Shown piece after piece: positions 34,330 through 43,751 of a stretch of 64,000 bases of DNA (positions are counted from its first letter, which is position 1; every line of letters starts with the position of its first letter). The position numbers and the translations under genes were made by a program. The stretch lies in assembly GCF_036208045.1 (NCBI RefSeq), contig NZ_CP121472.1:682001-746000 (forward strand), written 5' to 3'. This DNA is from Thiorhodovibrio winogradskyi (GTDB lineage Bacteria; Pseudomonadota; Gammaproteobacteria; Chromatiales; Chromatiaceae). The notes under the pieces are model-generated. The model was not told the origin of the DNA and searched no databases. It saw only the letters and a list, made by a program, of their open reading frames with translations.

Positions 34330-36993
34330 TCAATGGTTTCCAGTGGAGGATTTTTTGCTCGCGACAGGGATCATCCGGATGCCGTCCTCGGCGTCCAGTC
34401 GCAGGCAGGCCCTGCTCGGCACGCCATCGGGATCCATCAGACCATCGATAGGGGCGCTTTCTCCGCGCGCGATCAGGTCGCGGATGTGTTGCTCATCGAG
34501 CTGCACTCCAAACTGCTCGCGCCAGATGACGAAGTCGCAGCCCTCCCGATAGCGGTTGCAACCATAGCCACGGCGCCCTTTGATGATTTGCCCCTGTCGA
34601 CACTTTGGACAAGCTCCGAGGCCAGAAGTTTGGTTGGGGGATGAGGCTAGGGGAAGCGATTGGGACTGGGCTTCCGGCTGCTCGGTCGCGGCTGACGACG
34701 GGACAGGTCGCGGACTCGTCTCGGGTGCTGTGCTGGTTTGAGGCGAGGGCGTATCGAAGTCGAGCTTGACCCGGCCCTTGGCGTCAAGCCGCAAGCGGGC
34801 GCTGAACGCCTTGCCGGCTTTGGAGCGGAAATCACCTAGGGGCGCGGTCTGGCCGGTCTCGATCAGGGCTTGGAGTTCGGTCGGGGTGACCTGGTGCCCG
34901 GCGATAGTTTTCCAGACGGTAAAGCCGCAGCCGTCCCGGTAGCGGTCGCAGCCGAAGGCGCGGGAGTTCTCGGTGATCTGGCCCTGCTGGCAGATGGGGC
35001 AAGTGCCGAGATCGGCTGTAGACCGGGGCGCGCGCTTGCCCCGGCCTTTCCCGCGCGTGCTCTTGCCGCCCTTGGTACTCCCTTTGTTGCCCGGCGCGAG
35101 CGCGCGCGCGGCGACGATCTGCTCGGCGCTCATGGCGGCACCCTCGGCCACCCGGGGGATGAGCGCGCGGATAAAATCACAGATGTCGCGATAGAAGGCC
35201 TCGGCATCGCTCTCGCCGCGCTCGATGGCCTTCAGGCGCTGCTCCCACTCAGCGGTCAGCTCGGGGCTGCGCAGGGGCTCGGCGACCAGCGCGATCAGCA
35301 CCCGGCCCTTTTCGGTGGCTCGCAGGGTTTTGCGCTGGCGTTCCACATAACCGGTGCGAATCAGCTTCTCGATGATCTCGGCGCGGGTGGCCGGGGTGCC
35401 GAGTCCGCTGTCCTTCATCGCCGCCGCCAGCGCATCGTCCTCGATCTCGCGCCCGGCGTTTTTCATCGCGTTCAGCAGGCTGGCGTCATCGAATGGGCGC
35501 GGCGCCTGGGTTTCTTTCTCGACCACCTCAAGCCCATCGACAGTGACAGTCTGGCCTTGCTCCAGCGCGGCCAGGGCGGCGGTCTGGGGCGGCTCGGTGT
35601 CGGGCTCGCTGGCGGTGCGCTTGGTTTTCAGCTCGGCGGCTTTCCAGCCCGGATCCAGCACCCGCGCCGCCTGGGCGAGAAAGCAGGCGCCGCCGATGTC
35701 GAGCCGGACATGGATGTCGAGCACCCGCTGATCGGGCAGAAAAACGGCGACAAAGCGCGCGCAGACCAGATCATAGATGTGTTTGAGCGGCTCGGGCAGG
35801 CTGGTTGGCGCCCGGGTCTGGGTGGGCAGGATGGCGTGGTGATCGGTCAGCCGCGTTTTGTCGACATAGGCTTTACTGAGCTTGTGCCCGGCGGCCAGGC
35901 GCTCGGCGGCGACGGGCGCGAGCGGGTGGCCGAGGGCGCCGAGAATACCCGGCAACTGGGGCAGCATGTCCTCGCTGATGTGGCGGCTCTCGGTGCGCGG
36001 ATAGCTGATCAGCTTGTATTGCTCATAGAGTTGCTGGGCGAGTTCAAGCGTCTTGGCGGCGGTGAAGCCGAAATGCCGGTTGGCGTCGCGTTGCAGATTG
36101 GTCAAATCATAGAGCGGCGGCGGGCGTTGACGGCGTTCCTTGCGCTGGATGTCGGCGACAGTGCCGCTGTGGTGCGGGGCGAGCTGCTCGCGGTGCTTTT
36201 CGGCCTTGGCCTTATCATCGATGCGCGTCTCGCTATCCTCTGGCCAGTGCGGCGCCAGGCGGGCGTCAAAGCCCTCGCGCAGGTGCGCGACCAGTTCATA
36301 AAAGTAGGCTTTCTGGAAGGCGGCGATGGCGGCATCGCGCGCCACGATCATCGCCAGCGTCGGCGTCTGTACCCGTCCGATGGTGCAGAGCACGCGGTTG
36401 CGCACCGTATAGGCGCGGGTCAGATTCATGCCGATCAGCCAATCGGCCTGGGCACGGGCGCGCGCGGCGGCGGCGAGTGGATCGAAGGCGCTGCCGGGTT
36501 TGAGCGCCTGGAAGCCGGCGCGAATGGCCTCGTCGGTCAGGCTCGAGATCCATAGCCGCTCCACCGGCTTGGTGCAGCGCGCATGCTGGTAGATGAGCCG
36601 GAAAATGGCCTCGCCCTCGCGCCCGGCATCCGTGGCGCAGACCAGGCGCTCGGTTTCCGGGGCATTCAACAGCGCCTTGACGATCTTGAACTGCGCCGAG
36701 GTCTTTTTGTCGGTGCGCAACCGCCAGCGCGCCGGGATCATTGGCAGTTGGGCGAGCGACCAGCGTCCGGCCCAATTGACTGTTCCACCCGAGGTGGCCT
36801 GATCATCCCCCGCCGCGCGCTCTTGCGTTCCGTAGTCATCCGGCTCGGCGAAGTGTACCAGATGCCCCAGCGCCCAGGTGACGCGATAGCCGCCGCCTTC
36901 GAGATAACCCTCGTGGCGCGCACGCGCGCCCAGGACACGCGCGATGTCACGGGCGACACTGGGCTTTTCGGCCAAAACCAGGGTGGTCACCAT
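34330..36993 (-). CDS. topB: DNA topoisomerase III with two zinc-ribbon C-terminal repeats
   Basis: 887 aa, longer than Escherichia coli TopB (653 aa). The toprim N-terminus (VLAEKPSVARDIARVLGA), CATDAGREGEAIFRLIY and LISYPRTESRHISEDM (catalytic Tyr) define type IA topoisomerase III. The extra length comes from a basic linker (GSTKGGKSTRGKGRGKRAPR) and two Cys-rich units, CPICQQG...FGCDRYRDGCGF and CPKCRQG...YGCNRYREGCDF, separated by a Pro/Ser-rich linker. The units would bind ssDNA. Relaxes and decatenates DNA at replication forks. Confidence 0.95.
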   Translation of the reverse strand: MVTTLVLAEKPSVARDIARVLGARARHEGYLEGGGYRVTWALGHLVHFAEPDDYGTQERAAGDDQATSGGTVNWAGRWSLAQLPMIPARWRLRTDKKTSAQFKIVKALLNAPETERLVCATDAGREGEAIFRLIYQHARCTKPVERLWISSLTDEAIRAGFQALKPGSAFDPLAAAARARAQADWLIGMNLTRAYTVRNRVLCTIGRVQTPTLAMIVARDAAIAAFQKAYFYELVAHLREGFDARLAPHWPEDSETRIDDKAKAEKHREQLAPHHSGTVADIQRKERRQRPPPLYDLTNLQRDANRHFGFTAAKTLELAQQLYEQYKLISYPRTESRHISEDMLPQLPGILGALGHPLAPVAAERLAAGHKLSKAYVDKTRLTDHHAILPTQTRAPTSLPEPLKHIYDLVCARFVAVFLPDQRVLDIHVRLDIGGACFLAQAARVLDPGWKAAELKTKRTASEPDTEPPQTAALAALEQGQTVTVDGLEVVEKETQAPRPFDDASLLNAMKNAGREIEDDALAAAMKDSGLGTPATRAEIIEKLIRTGYVERQRKTLRATEKGRVLIALVAEPLRSPELTAEWEQRLKAIERGESDAEAFYRDICDFIRALIPRVAEGAAMSAEQIVAARALAPGNKGSTKGGKSTRGKGRGKRAPRSTADLGTCPICQQGQITENSRAFGCDRYRDGCGFTVWKTIAGHQVTPTELQALIETGQTAPLGDFRSKAGKAFSARLRLDAKGRVKLDFDTPSPQTSTAPETSPRPVPSSAATEQPEAQSQSLPLASSPNQTSGLGACPKCRQGQIIKGRRGYGCNRYREGCDFVIWREQFGVQLDEQHIRDLIARGESAPIDGLMDPDGVPSRACLRLDAEDGIRMIPVASKKSSTGNH

Positions 36994-37041
36994 GGGGCCC
37001 TTGGTCTGAGTGGCTTGCGCCTTGTGCGCTTTGCGCGCGAC

Positions 37042-38445
37042 TCAGTTGGCTGGTTCCAGGTCCTCAAGGCGCAGGCCCTGGCGCTGAAACAGCTGGATGC
37101 AGATGGCCGCGGCGTCCGGGTCGTAGCAGCTGCCCGCGCCGCGGGCGATCTCTTTAAGGGCGGCGTCAAGCCCGAGGGCTTCGCGATAGGGACGGCGGGA
37201 GCTCATGGCATCCACCACGTCAGCGACGGACAGGATGCGTGCCTGCAGCAGAATGTCCTCGCCCTGGAGTCCGCGCGGGTAGCCGCTGCCGTCGATTCGC
37301 TCGTGGTGCTGATGGATCATTTCCGCCAGCGGCCAGGGAAAGTCGATGCCGCCGATGATGTCGCGCCCGACCGCGCAGTGGGTTTTAATCAGCATGAACT
37401 CAGCATCGTTGAGTTTGCCCGGCCGGTTGAGGATTTCCGCCGGGATATAGAGCTTGCCGATATCGTGAATGGTGCCGCCCATGTAGACGCCATCGACGAT
37501 ATCCTGATCCAGTCCCATCGCCAGTGCCATCTCGCGCCCCAGGGTGGCGACGCGGCGCTGATGACCGGCGGTGTAGGGATCACGCGTCTCGACCGTGCGC
37601 GAGATGGCCTCGATGGTTTGCACCAGGGCGGTGCGGATGCGCTCTGCGCTGGCGCGCTTTTCCTGTTCGGCCAGGTGGCGGTCGGTCAGGTCACGCAGCG
37701 TGAGCACATGGGCGCGCTGGTTCTCCCAGGTGGTTTCCATTGCATGCAGTTCCACCGGCACCAGTTCGCCCGTGGATCGATGTACGTCGATTTCGCCGCA
37801 GCTGCTTTGGGAAGTGAGCCCGAGCGGGAAGTTCTCGAGTTCGCGTTCGTCGCGCGCAAGCAGACGTTGCGCTGCGGGATTGGCGAAGCGCACGCGGCCG
37901 CTGTCGTCGGTGATCAGGATGGCATCTGGGTTGCGATGAATAATTTCATCGAGTTGGCGCTCGCGGCGCTTGGTCTCGCTGATGTCGACAAAGATGCTCA
38001 CATGGCCTTGCGCGCGACCGGCTCCGGGTCCGGCTCCGGCTCCGGCGCGCCGGGGCAGGGTGCTGACGCGTACCGGAAGAGCCTGACCGTCTCGATGCCG
38101 AGCGACCACCTCACCCTGCCAACTCTCGGTCGTGTCACACTGTGGCAAACTGCCAAGGTAATCGAATCCAGGCAGCCCGGAGCCGTCCTTGCCATTGGGT
38201 AGATCCAGCAGTGCCAGGCTGTCTAGGCTGTCGCCAAGGAGGTCGGCTGCCGGGTGGCCAAAGAGTTGCTCAAAAGCGGCGTTGACATACTCAATCACGC
38301 CAAGGTGGTCGGTGATGCAGACCGCCTCGGGCAAGCGGCTGACAATGGACTCCCAGGTGCGCAGCTGCTCAACCAGCGTCTGGCGGGAGAAGCCTGGCTC
38401 GGAGCGGGCAGGCTTTAAGCGGGATGCGGCAATGACTGAAGGCAT
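37042..38445 (-). CDS. PAS-PAS-HD-GYP protein (c-di-GMP phosphodiesterase)
   Basis: 467 aa. The first PAS domain (~residues 35-150: AVCITDHLGVIEYVNAAFEQ) is followed by a second (~160-270: AILITDDSGRVRFANPAAQR). HD-GYP follows with HQRRVATLGREMALAMGL, IHDIGKLYIPAE (HD) and HHERIDGSGYPRGLQG (GYP). The full metal-binding set seems intact, so hydrolysis of cyclic-di-GMP is likely. A Gly/Ala/Pro-rich insert (GAGAGPGAGRAQG) between the PAS sheets comes from a CCGGCTCC simple repeat near 38020-38050. No membrane segment. Confidence 0.9.
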   Translation of the reverse strand: MPSVIAASRLKPARSEPGFSRQTLVEQLRTWESIVSRLPEAVCITDHLGVIEYVNAAFEQLFGHPAADLLGDSLDSLALLDLPNGKDGSGLPGFDYLGSLPQCDTTESWQGEVVARHRDGQALPVRVSTLPRRAGAGAGPGAGRAQGHVSIFVDISETKRRERQLDEIIHRNPDAILITDDSGRVRFANPAAQRLLARDERELENFPLGLTSQSSCGEIDVHRSTGELVPVELHAMETTWENQRAHVLTLRDLTDRHLAEQEKRASAERIRTALVQTIEAISRTVETRDPYTAGHQRRVATLGREMALAMGLDQDIVDGVYMGGTIHDIGKLYIPAEILNRPGKLNDAEFMLIKTHCAVGRDIIGGIDFPWPLAEMIHQHHERIDGSGYPRGLQGEDILLQARILSVADVVDAMSSRRPYREALGLDAALKEIARGAGSCYDPDAAAICIQLFQRQGLRLEDLEPAN

Positions 38446-38726
38446 TGGATGATGGATGAATCGCTGGGGAAGATGCTGGACGGCTGCCAGTGTAACAGGC
38501 GGCCATCAATTGAGAGCATAGTTCATGAACCACCCTGGGCGCTGATTTTTCGCGTTAAAAGTGAATTCAAGGAGTAGGTTCACGCGCTGGATGCGCTTGG
38601 GGTCAGACTCTCGTTATGATGTCTGTGTCCGCCCAGCTCTGACCGCCTCGGAAACCGGCCGCGCCCTCGGTTTCTCGGGACTGATCCCTATCACATTCCC
38701 CTAATTATAAGAGAGACCCTCCGCCC
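38446..38726. other. Intergenic region
   Basis: GGGGTCAGACTC (38600-38611) resembles the GGGTC-type scars elsewhere in the window. No gene or RNA recognised. Confidence 0.4.
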
Positions 38727-39038
38727 ATGAACTCTTCGCGCCTGCCACCACACACATCCAATTCGTCATCACCGACATCACCGGCTGCCTCGCCCCTGGA
38801 GCGCGTCGAGGCGCTGTATCTCGAGTTGGTCGCGCATTATGGCGACGGCGACCAGCGCGAGTTGCGCGCGGCGGCCAAACTGCTGCTGGTGGCCCTGGCG
38901 CGGTTTCGCACCCATGGCGGACCGGACTGGGCGCGACTGCTCGATGAGTATGTGGTCTTGGCCAAGACCGATCCGGCGCGTTTCGAGCGCCTGCTCTCGA
39001 GCAATCGCAGCGAGCCGCACGATGGCATCTGGGCCTGA
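38727..39038 (+). CDS. Conserved hypothetical protein, helical
   Basis: 103 aa. A Ser/Pro-rich N-terminus is followed by a compact helical domain (ERVEALYLELVAHYG, LRAAAKLLLVALARF, WARLLDEYVVLAKTD). No family recognised. It precedes the RND pump operon by 94 bp but an operator lies between, so it is probably transcribed separately. The start is not supported by a strong ribosome site. Confidence 0.6.
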   Translation: MNSSRLPPHTSNSSSPTSPAASPLERVEALYLELVAHYGDGDQRELRAAAKLLLVALARFRTHGGPDWARLLDEYVVLAKTDPARFERLLSSNRSEPHDGIWA

Positions 39039-39095
39039 CGTATAGTGCCGCGGGGCAGCGGATAACGCCTTGAATGAGACTGGATATCGCCATAT

Positions 39096-39111
39096 ATTAG
39101 AAAAATCTAAT
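39096..39111. promoter_or_regulatory. Palindromic operator upstream of the RND pump
   Basis: ATTAGAAAAATCTAAT is a perfect inverted repeat (ATTAGA, four A, TCTAAT) in an AT-rich stretch, 21 nt before the start at 39132. The symmetry and position are those of an ArsR/SmtB-type or similar dimer-binding site; no regulator gene is adjacent. Confidence 0.6.
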
Positions 39112-39131
39112 GTTCCAACAGGCAGGCTATC

Positions 39132-40292
39132 ATGCACATTGTCAAGACTCTTTTTCACCGGGGCCTGACTTATGGAGTCGGCGCGCTGGCGCTGACCGCT
39201 CTGGCGGGTGTCGTGCTCGCCAGTGATGAGGAAGGCCGCGCCCATGCGCAAGGCATCGAACTCGATACCGCCCCCGTGACCTACCGTCAGGTCGAGCGGG
39301 AATACCGTCTCGATGGCGTGGTGGAGGCGGTCAACCGGACCACCGTCTCGGCCCAGACCCAGGGGCTGGTGGAGGACATTCTCTACGACGTGGACGATTT
39401 CGTTGAGCGTGGCGCGATCATCGCGCGGCTGCGCGACACCGAGCACCGCACCCGGGTCGCCCAGGCGGCGGCGGAGATGAAAGCCGCCGTCGCTCAGCTG
39501 GAGCAGGCACGCGAGGAGCATCGGCGTGTCGAGGGGCTGTTCAAGAAAAAAACCGCGTCCGACTCAGAGATGGACAAGGCCGCCGCCGAGCTGAAAAGTG
39601 CCGAGGCCAGGCTCGAGGCCAGCCAAGCAGCGCTGGAACAGGCGCAGGAACAGCTCGACTACACCCTGATCCGCGCGCCTTATTCAGGCATTGTCACCGA
39701 GCGCTTCGTCGAGGTCGGCGAGATGGCCAGCCCCGGCAAGGCGGTGATGAGCGGGGTGTCGCTCGAGAAGCTGCGAGTGAGCGTGGATGTGCCCCAGAGC
39801 GTGATTCCGGCGGTGCGCGCGCAGGGCGCGGTGCGGGTGTTCGCGCACGACGGCGAGCCGGTGGAGACCGGTACCATCACGGTATTTCCCTTCGCCGAGA
39901 CCGGCTCCAACAGCTTCGAGGTGCGGGTGGCGCTGGCTGGCGACAATCCTGGGCTCTTCCCTGGCATGTTCGTGAAAACGGTCTTTGTCACCGGCGAGGC
40001 GCGCGAACTGACCATTCCCGCCGAGGCGGTGGTGTACCGCTCGGAGGTCACCGGCGCCTATGTGGTGGCCGAGGACGGGCGCATCGGCTTCCGGCTGATT
40101 CGCGTCGGACGCCGGCTCAATGGCTCGCTGCGGGTGCTTTCTGGCCTGAGCGAGGGGGAGCGGGTGGCGCTTGATCCCATCGCCGCCGGCGTGGCCTTGA
40201 AGGAACAGGCCGCCGTGCGCGCCGAAACCCGCGCTGGGCCCCGTGCTGGGATTGCAGATCGGAACCAAGGCGGAGATCGGGATCATGGCTGA
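39132..40292 (+). CDS. RND efflux periplasmic adaptor (membrane-fusion protein)
   Basis: 386 aa. The N-terminal signal/anchor (GVGALALTALAGVVLA) is followed by a biotinyl-lipoyl hairpin: VVEAVNRTTVSAQTQGLVEDI and later YTLIRAPYSGIVTERFVEVGE. A coiled coil (AAEMKAAVAQLEQAREEHRR ... AALEQAQEQL) and a beta-barrel domain follow. It bridges the inner-membrane pump to an outer-membrane channel; no TolC gene is in the window. The stop overlaps the permease start by 8 nt (ATGGCTGA). Confidence 0.92.
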   Translation: MHIVKTLFHRGLTYGVGALALTALAGVVLASDEEGRAHAQGIELDTAPVTYRQVEREYRLDGVVEAVNRTTVSAQTQGLVEDILYDVDDFVERGAIIARLRDTEHRTRVAQAAAEMKAAVAQLEQAREEHRRVEGLFKKKTASDSEMDKAAAELKSAEARLEASQAALEQAQEQLDYTLIRAPYSGIVTERFVEVGEMASPGKAVMSGVSLEKLRVSVDVPQSVIPAVRAQGAVRVFAHDGEPVETGTITVFPFAETGSNSFEVRVALAGDNPGLFPGMFVKTVFVTGEARELTIPAEAVVYRSEVTGAYVVAEDGRIGFRLIRVGRRLNGSLRVLSGLSEGERVALDPIAAGVALKEQAAVRAETRAGPRAGIADRNQGGDRDHG

Positions 40293-43200
40293 GTCCACCC
40301 CTCTGGGTTTCTCGGGGCGCATTGCCGCCCGCTTTCAGAATACCGAAATCACCCCACTGCTGGCACTGGTGGGCCTGCTGCTAGGGCTGTTCGCCATCTT
40401 GGTGACCCCGCGCGAGGAAGAGCCGCAGATCAACGTGACCTTCGCGGATGTGTTTATCCCCTTTCCTGGCGCCTCGGCCACCGAGGTGGAACATCTGGTG
40501 GCGGGACCGGCCGAGCAGGTGCTCTCGGAGATTAAGGGCATCAAGCACGTCTATTCGGTCTCGCGCCCCGGCATGGCGGTGGTGACGGTGCAGTTCAAAG
40601 TGGGCGAGGACCGCACCCAGGCCATCGTGCGTCTGTTCAGCAAGGTGTTCGCCAACGAGGACTGGCTGCCAGCGAATCTTGGTGTCGGCCAGCCTATCGT
40701 TAAGCCCAAGGGCATCGATGACGTGCCCATCGTGACCGCGACCCTGTGGTCGCGCAATCCAGACATTGGCGCTTTTGAACTCGGCCAGGTCGCGCATGCG
40801 ATTGAACAGGAACTCAAGCGCGTGCCCGGCACCCGCGATATTTACACCCTGGGGGCGCCCGATCAAATCGTCCATGTGTTGCTCGACCCACAGGCGCTGG
40901 CCGGCTTTGGCATTGACTTAAGCGACCTGCGCCGCGCGCTTCAGGCCAATAACTTAATCCGCGACGATATCGAGATCACCGCCGATAACCGCGAGATCGC
41001 GGTTCAGGCCGGGACCTTTCTGACCTCCCCGGAGCAAATCGCCGATCTGGTGGTGGGACTGCATGAGGGGCGCCCGGTGTATCTGCGCGATGTCGCCCAG
41101 GTCACGCGCGGTCCGGCCTTTCCCGAGACTTACGTTACCCTCGGCGCCGGGCCGGATGCCGCCAGCCGCGATCTGGACCTGGCCGGCACCACCCCGGCGG
41201 TGACCATCGCCCTGGCGAAACAGGCTGGCACCAATGCGGTGGATATCGCCGAGGCTGTCGCCGAGCGCTTCGATCAGCTGCAGGGGACTTTCATCCCCGA
41301 AGGCGTCGAGGTGCTGATGACCCGCGACTATGGCGCCACCGCCGATGCCAAGGCCAGCCGCCTGATCCAGGAGCTGATTTTCGCCACTATCTCGGTTGTG
41401 GCCCTGGTGATGCTGTCGTTGGGCTGGCGCGAGGGTCTGATCGTCGGTGCGGCGGTTGTCGTGACCCTGTCCATGACGCTCTTTGCCTCCTGGGCCGTGG
41501 GCTTCACGCTCAACCGGGTGTCACTGTTCGCGCTGATTTTTTCCATCGGCATTCTGGTCGATGATGCCATCGTGGTGGTGGAAAACATTCACCGGCATCT
41601 GGCCATGGGCGGCAAGAAGCTGCTCGAGGCCATTCCGCGGGCGGTCGACGAGGTCGGCAATCCCACTATTCTCGCCACCTTCACGGTGATCGCGGCCCTG
41701 CTGCCCATGGCCTTTGTCAGCGGTCTGATGGGGCCCTACATGACACCCATTCCCATTAATGCGTCCATCGGCATGCTGATTTCGCAGGTGGTGGCCTTTG
41801 TGTTCACACCCTGGCTAACCTACAAAGTGCTGGCGCCCAAATTCGCTCATGTGGCCGCCGCGCCGGCGAGCGGCCAACAGGGTTTTGAGCCGGTTCAGGA
41901 GAAGACAGCGCCGGGCGTCCCGCAGTGGCTGTTCGAGCGCTTGATCCGGCCCTTCTTGGCCGGCGGCAAGGGCCAGCGCAATCGCTGGCTGTTGCTCGGT
42001 GGCATTCTGCTGCTGATTGGACTGTCGCTGTCGCTGGTGGTGTCCCAGGCGGTGATCCTGAAAATGCTCCCCTTCGATAACAAGAGCGAATTTCAGGTGG
42101 TGCTCGACATGCCCGAGGGTACCAGTCTGGAACAGACTGCGCGGGTGCTCGCGGCCATGGGCGAGTATTTGGAAACCGTGCCCGAGGTGACCGACTACCA
42201 GGCCTATGCCGGCACGGCGGCGCCCATTAACTTTAACGGTTTGGTGCGCCAGTATTATCTGCGCGAGGGCGCGCACCTGGGCGACCTGCAGGTGAACCTC
42301 ACCGACAAGGCGCGGCGCAAGCGTGCCAGTCACCAGGTTGCGCTGGCGGTGCGCGGACCGCTGCAAGAGATTGCCCGAGGCTTCGACGGCAATGCCAAGA
42401 TTGTCGAAATTCCACCCGGCCCCCCAGTGCTGGCCCCTCTGGTGGCCGAGGTCTACGGCCTGGACTACCAGGGCCAGATTGCCATCGCCAAACAGGTGCG
42501 GGCGCAATTCGCCGACACGGCCGATATCGTCGACATTGATGACTCGGTCGAATATCCCGCCGAAAAGCTGATCCTGGTGGTGGACCGCGCCAAGGCCGCG
42601 CGCCTTGGAGTGGCCCAAAGCAGTATCGCCGAGGCGCTGTCAACCGTGCTCAGTGGCGAGGATATGAGCTTTCTGCACGGGGCCAATGTGAAATACGCCG
42701 TGCCCATCCGGGTCGAGTATTCCGAGGCCGACAAGGCCGACATCGACCAGGTGCTCTCGCTACGGGTGCGCTCCCAGGACGGCCACCTGGTGCCCCTGTC
42801 GGAAATTGTCGAGGTGCTGGACACGGAGCGCTCCAGCAGCGTCTACCACAAAGATCTGCTACCCGTGGTCTATGTCACCGCCGACATGGCCGGGCGCACC
42901 GATAGCCCACTGTATGGCATGTTCGCCCTCGCCAGTACCCTGACCGACAGCCTTGGGCTGACCCAATGGTTTACCCGGGCGCCGGAGAATCCCTATGAAT
43001 TCAGCATTAAATGGGATGGCGAATGGCAGATCACCTATGAGACCTTCCGCGACATGGGGCTTGCCTATGGCGTCGGGCTGGTGCTGATTTATCTGCTGGT
43101 GGTGGCGCAGTTTCGCAGTTATGTGGTGCCCCTGGTGATCATGGCGCCCATTCCGCTCACCATTATTGGCATCATGCCCGGCCATGCGCTGCTCGGTGCC

Positions 43201-43548
43201 CAGTTCTCCGCCACCAGCATGATCGGCATGATCGCCCTGGCTGGCATCATCGTGCGCAATTCCATCCTGTTGGTGGACTTCATCAACCTCTCGGTGCGCC
43301 AGGGCATGGCCTTCGAGGACGCCGTCATTCACTCCGCCGTGGTGCGAGCCAAGCCAATCGCGCTGACCGCCATCTCGGCCATGGCCGGCGCCATGTTCCT
43401 GCTCGGCGATCCGATCTTCTCCGGGCTGGCCGTGTCCTTGTTGTTCGGTCTTTTTGTCTCCACCCTCCTAACCCTCATGGTTATCCCGGTGGTCTACTAT
43501 GGCGTCATGCGCAAGCGGGTGGAGTGGATTCGCACGGCAACGGCTTAG
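40285..43548 (+). CDS. RND efflux transporter permease
   Basis: 1087 aa from ATG 40285 (GGAGATCGGG upstream). Twelve membrane segments in the RND layout, with two large periplasmic loops. Seen: FIPFPGASATEVEHLVAGP, the TM4-area IFSIGILVDDAIVVVENIHRHLAMG containing the conserved Asp pair, and MIGMIALAGIIVRNSILLVDF near TM10-11. The family carries lipophilic or metal substrates; specificity cannot be decided from sequence. It forms a two-gene operon with the adaptor behind a palindromic operator. Confidence 0.95.
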   Translation: MAESTPLGFSGRIAARFQNTEITPLLALVGLLLGLFAILVTPREEEPQINVTFADVFIPFPGASATEVEHLVAGPAEQVLSEIKGIKHVYSVSRPGMAVVTVQFKVGEDRTQAIVRLFSKVFANEDWLPANLGVGQPIVKPKGIDDVPIVTATLWSRNPDIGAFELGQVAHAIEQELKRVPGTRDIYTLGAPDQIVHVLLDPQALAGFGIDLSDLRRALQANNLIRDDIEITADNREIAVQAGTFLTSPEQIADLVVGLHEGRPVYLRDVAQVTRGPAFPETYVTLGAGPDAASRDLDLAGTTPAVTIALAKQAGTNAVDIAEAVAERFDQLQGTFIPEGVEVLMTRDYGATADAKASRLIQELIFATISVVALVMLSLGWREGLIVGAAVVVTLSMTLFASWAVGFTLNRVSLFALIFSIGILVDDAIVVVENIHRHLAMGGKKLLEAIPRAVDEVGNPTILATFTVIAALLPMAFVSGLMGPYMTPIPINASIGMLISQVVAFVFTPWLTYKVLAPKFAHVAAAPASGQQGFEPVQEKTAPGVPQWLFERLIRPFLAGGKGQRNRWLLLGGILLLIGLSLSLVVSQAVILKMLPFDNKSEFQVVLDMPEGTSLEQTARVLAAMGEYLETVPEVTDYQAYAGTAAPINFNGLVRQYYLREGAHLGDLQVNLTDKARRKRASHQVALAVRGPLQEIARGFDGNAKIVEIPPGPPVLAPLVAEVYGLDYQGQIAIAKQVRAQFADTADIVDIDDSVEYPAEKLILVVDRAKAARLGVAQSSIAEALSTVLSGEDMSFLHGANVKYAVPIRVEYSEADKADIDQVLSLRVRSQDGHLVPLSEIVEVLDTERSSSVYHKDLLPVVYVTADMAGRTDSPLYGMFALASTLTDSLGLTQWFTRAPENPYEFSIKWDGEWQITYETFRDMGLAYGVGLVLIYLLVVAQFRSYVVPLVIMAPIPLTIIGIMPGHALLGAQFSATSMIGMIALAGIIVRNSILLVDFINLSVRQGMAFEDAVIHSAVVRAKPIALTAISAMAGAMFLLGDPIFSGLAVSLLFGLFVSTLLTLMVIPVVYYGVMRKRVEWIRTATA

Positions 43549-43633
43549 TGGGGTGATGCCAGTATTGTGGAGTTGGCCATGGATCGCGGCAGCAATTCCA
43601 AATGTGGGTGTCTGGGTTTCTAATTTGGTGTAT

Positions 43634-43652
43634 AAGCGGCTTCAAGCCGCTT
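43634..43652 (+). terminator. Hairpin after the RND operon
   Basis: AAGCGGCTT (43634-43642) and AAGCCGCTT (43644-43652) are perfect complements around a single C, 85 bp after the permease stop. A T-run is lacking. No cobalamin riboswitch is visible between this hairpin and cobQ. Confidence 0.5.
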
Positions 43653-43751
43653 CATGTTGTGCCATTATGGTGTATCCACTGATAACCGGGACATCAAATT
43701 GGCGGCGGAAAATATTTCAAATTACTGAAAGATAAAGGGGATTTGTATTAA

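Noticed and set aside
34870-36555. Plus-strand open frame (561 codons) opposite topB
   Set aside because: Shadow of TopB, whose motifs cover the same bases.
43549-43751. Possible cobalamin riboswitch before cobQ
   Set aside because: No B12-box or conserved core was found; only a short hairpin is present.
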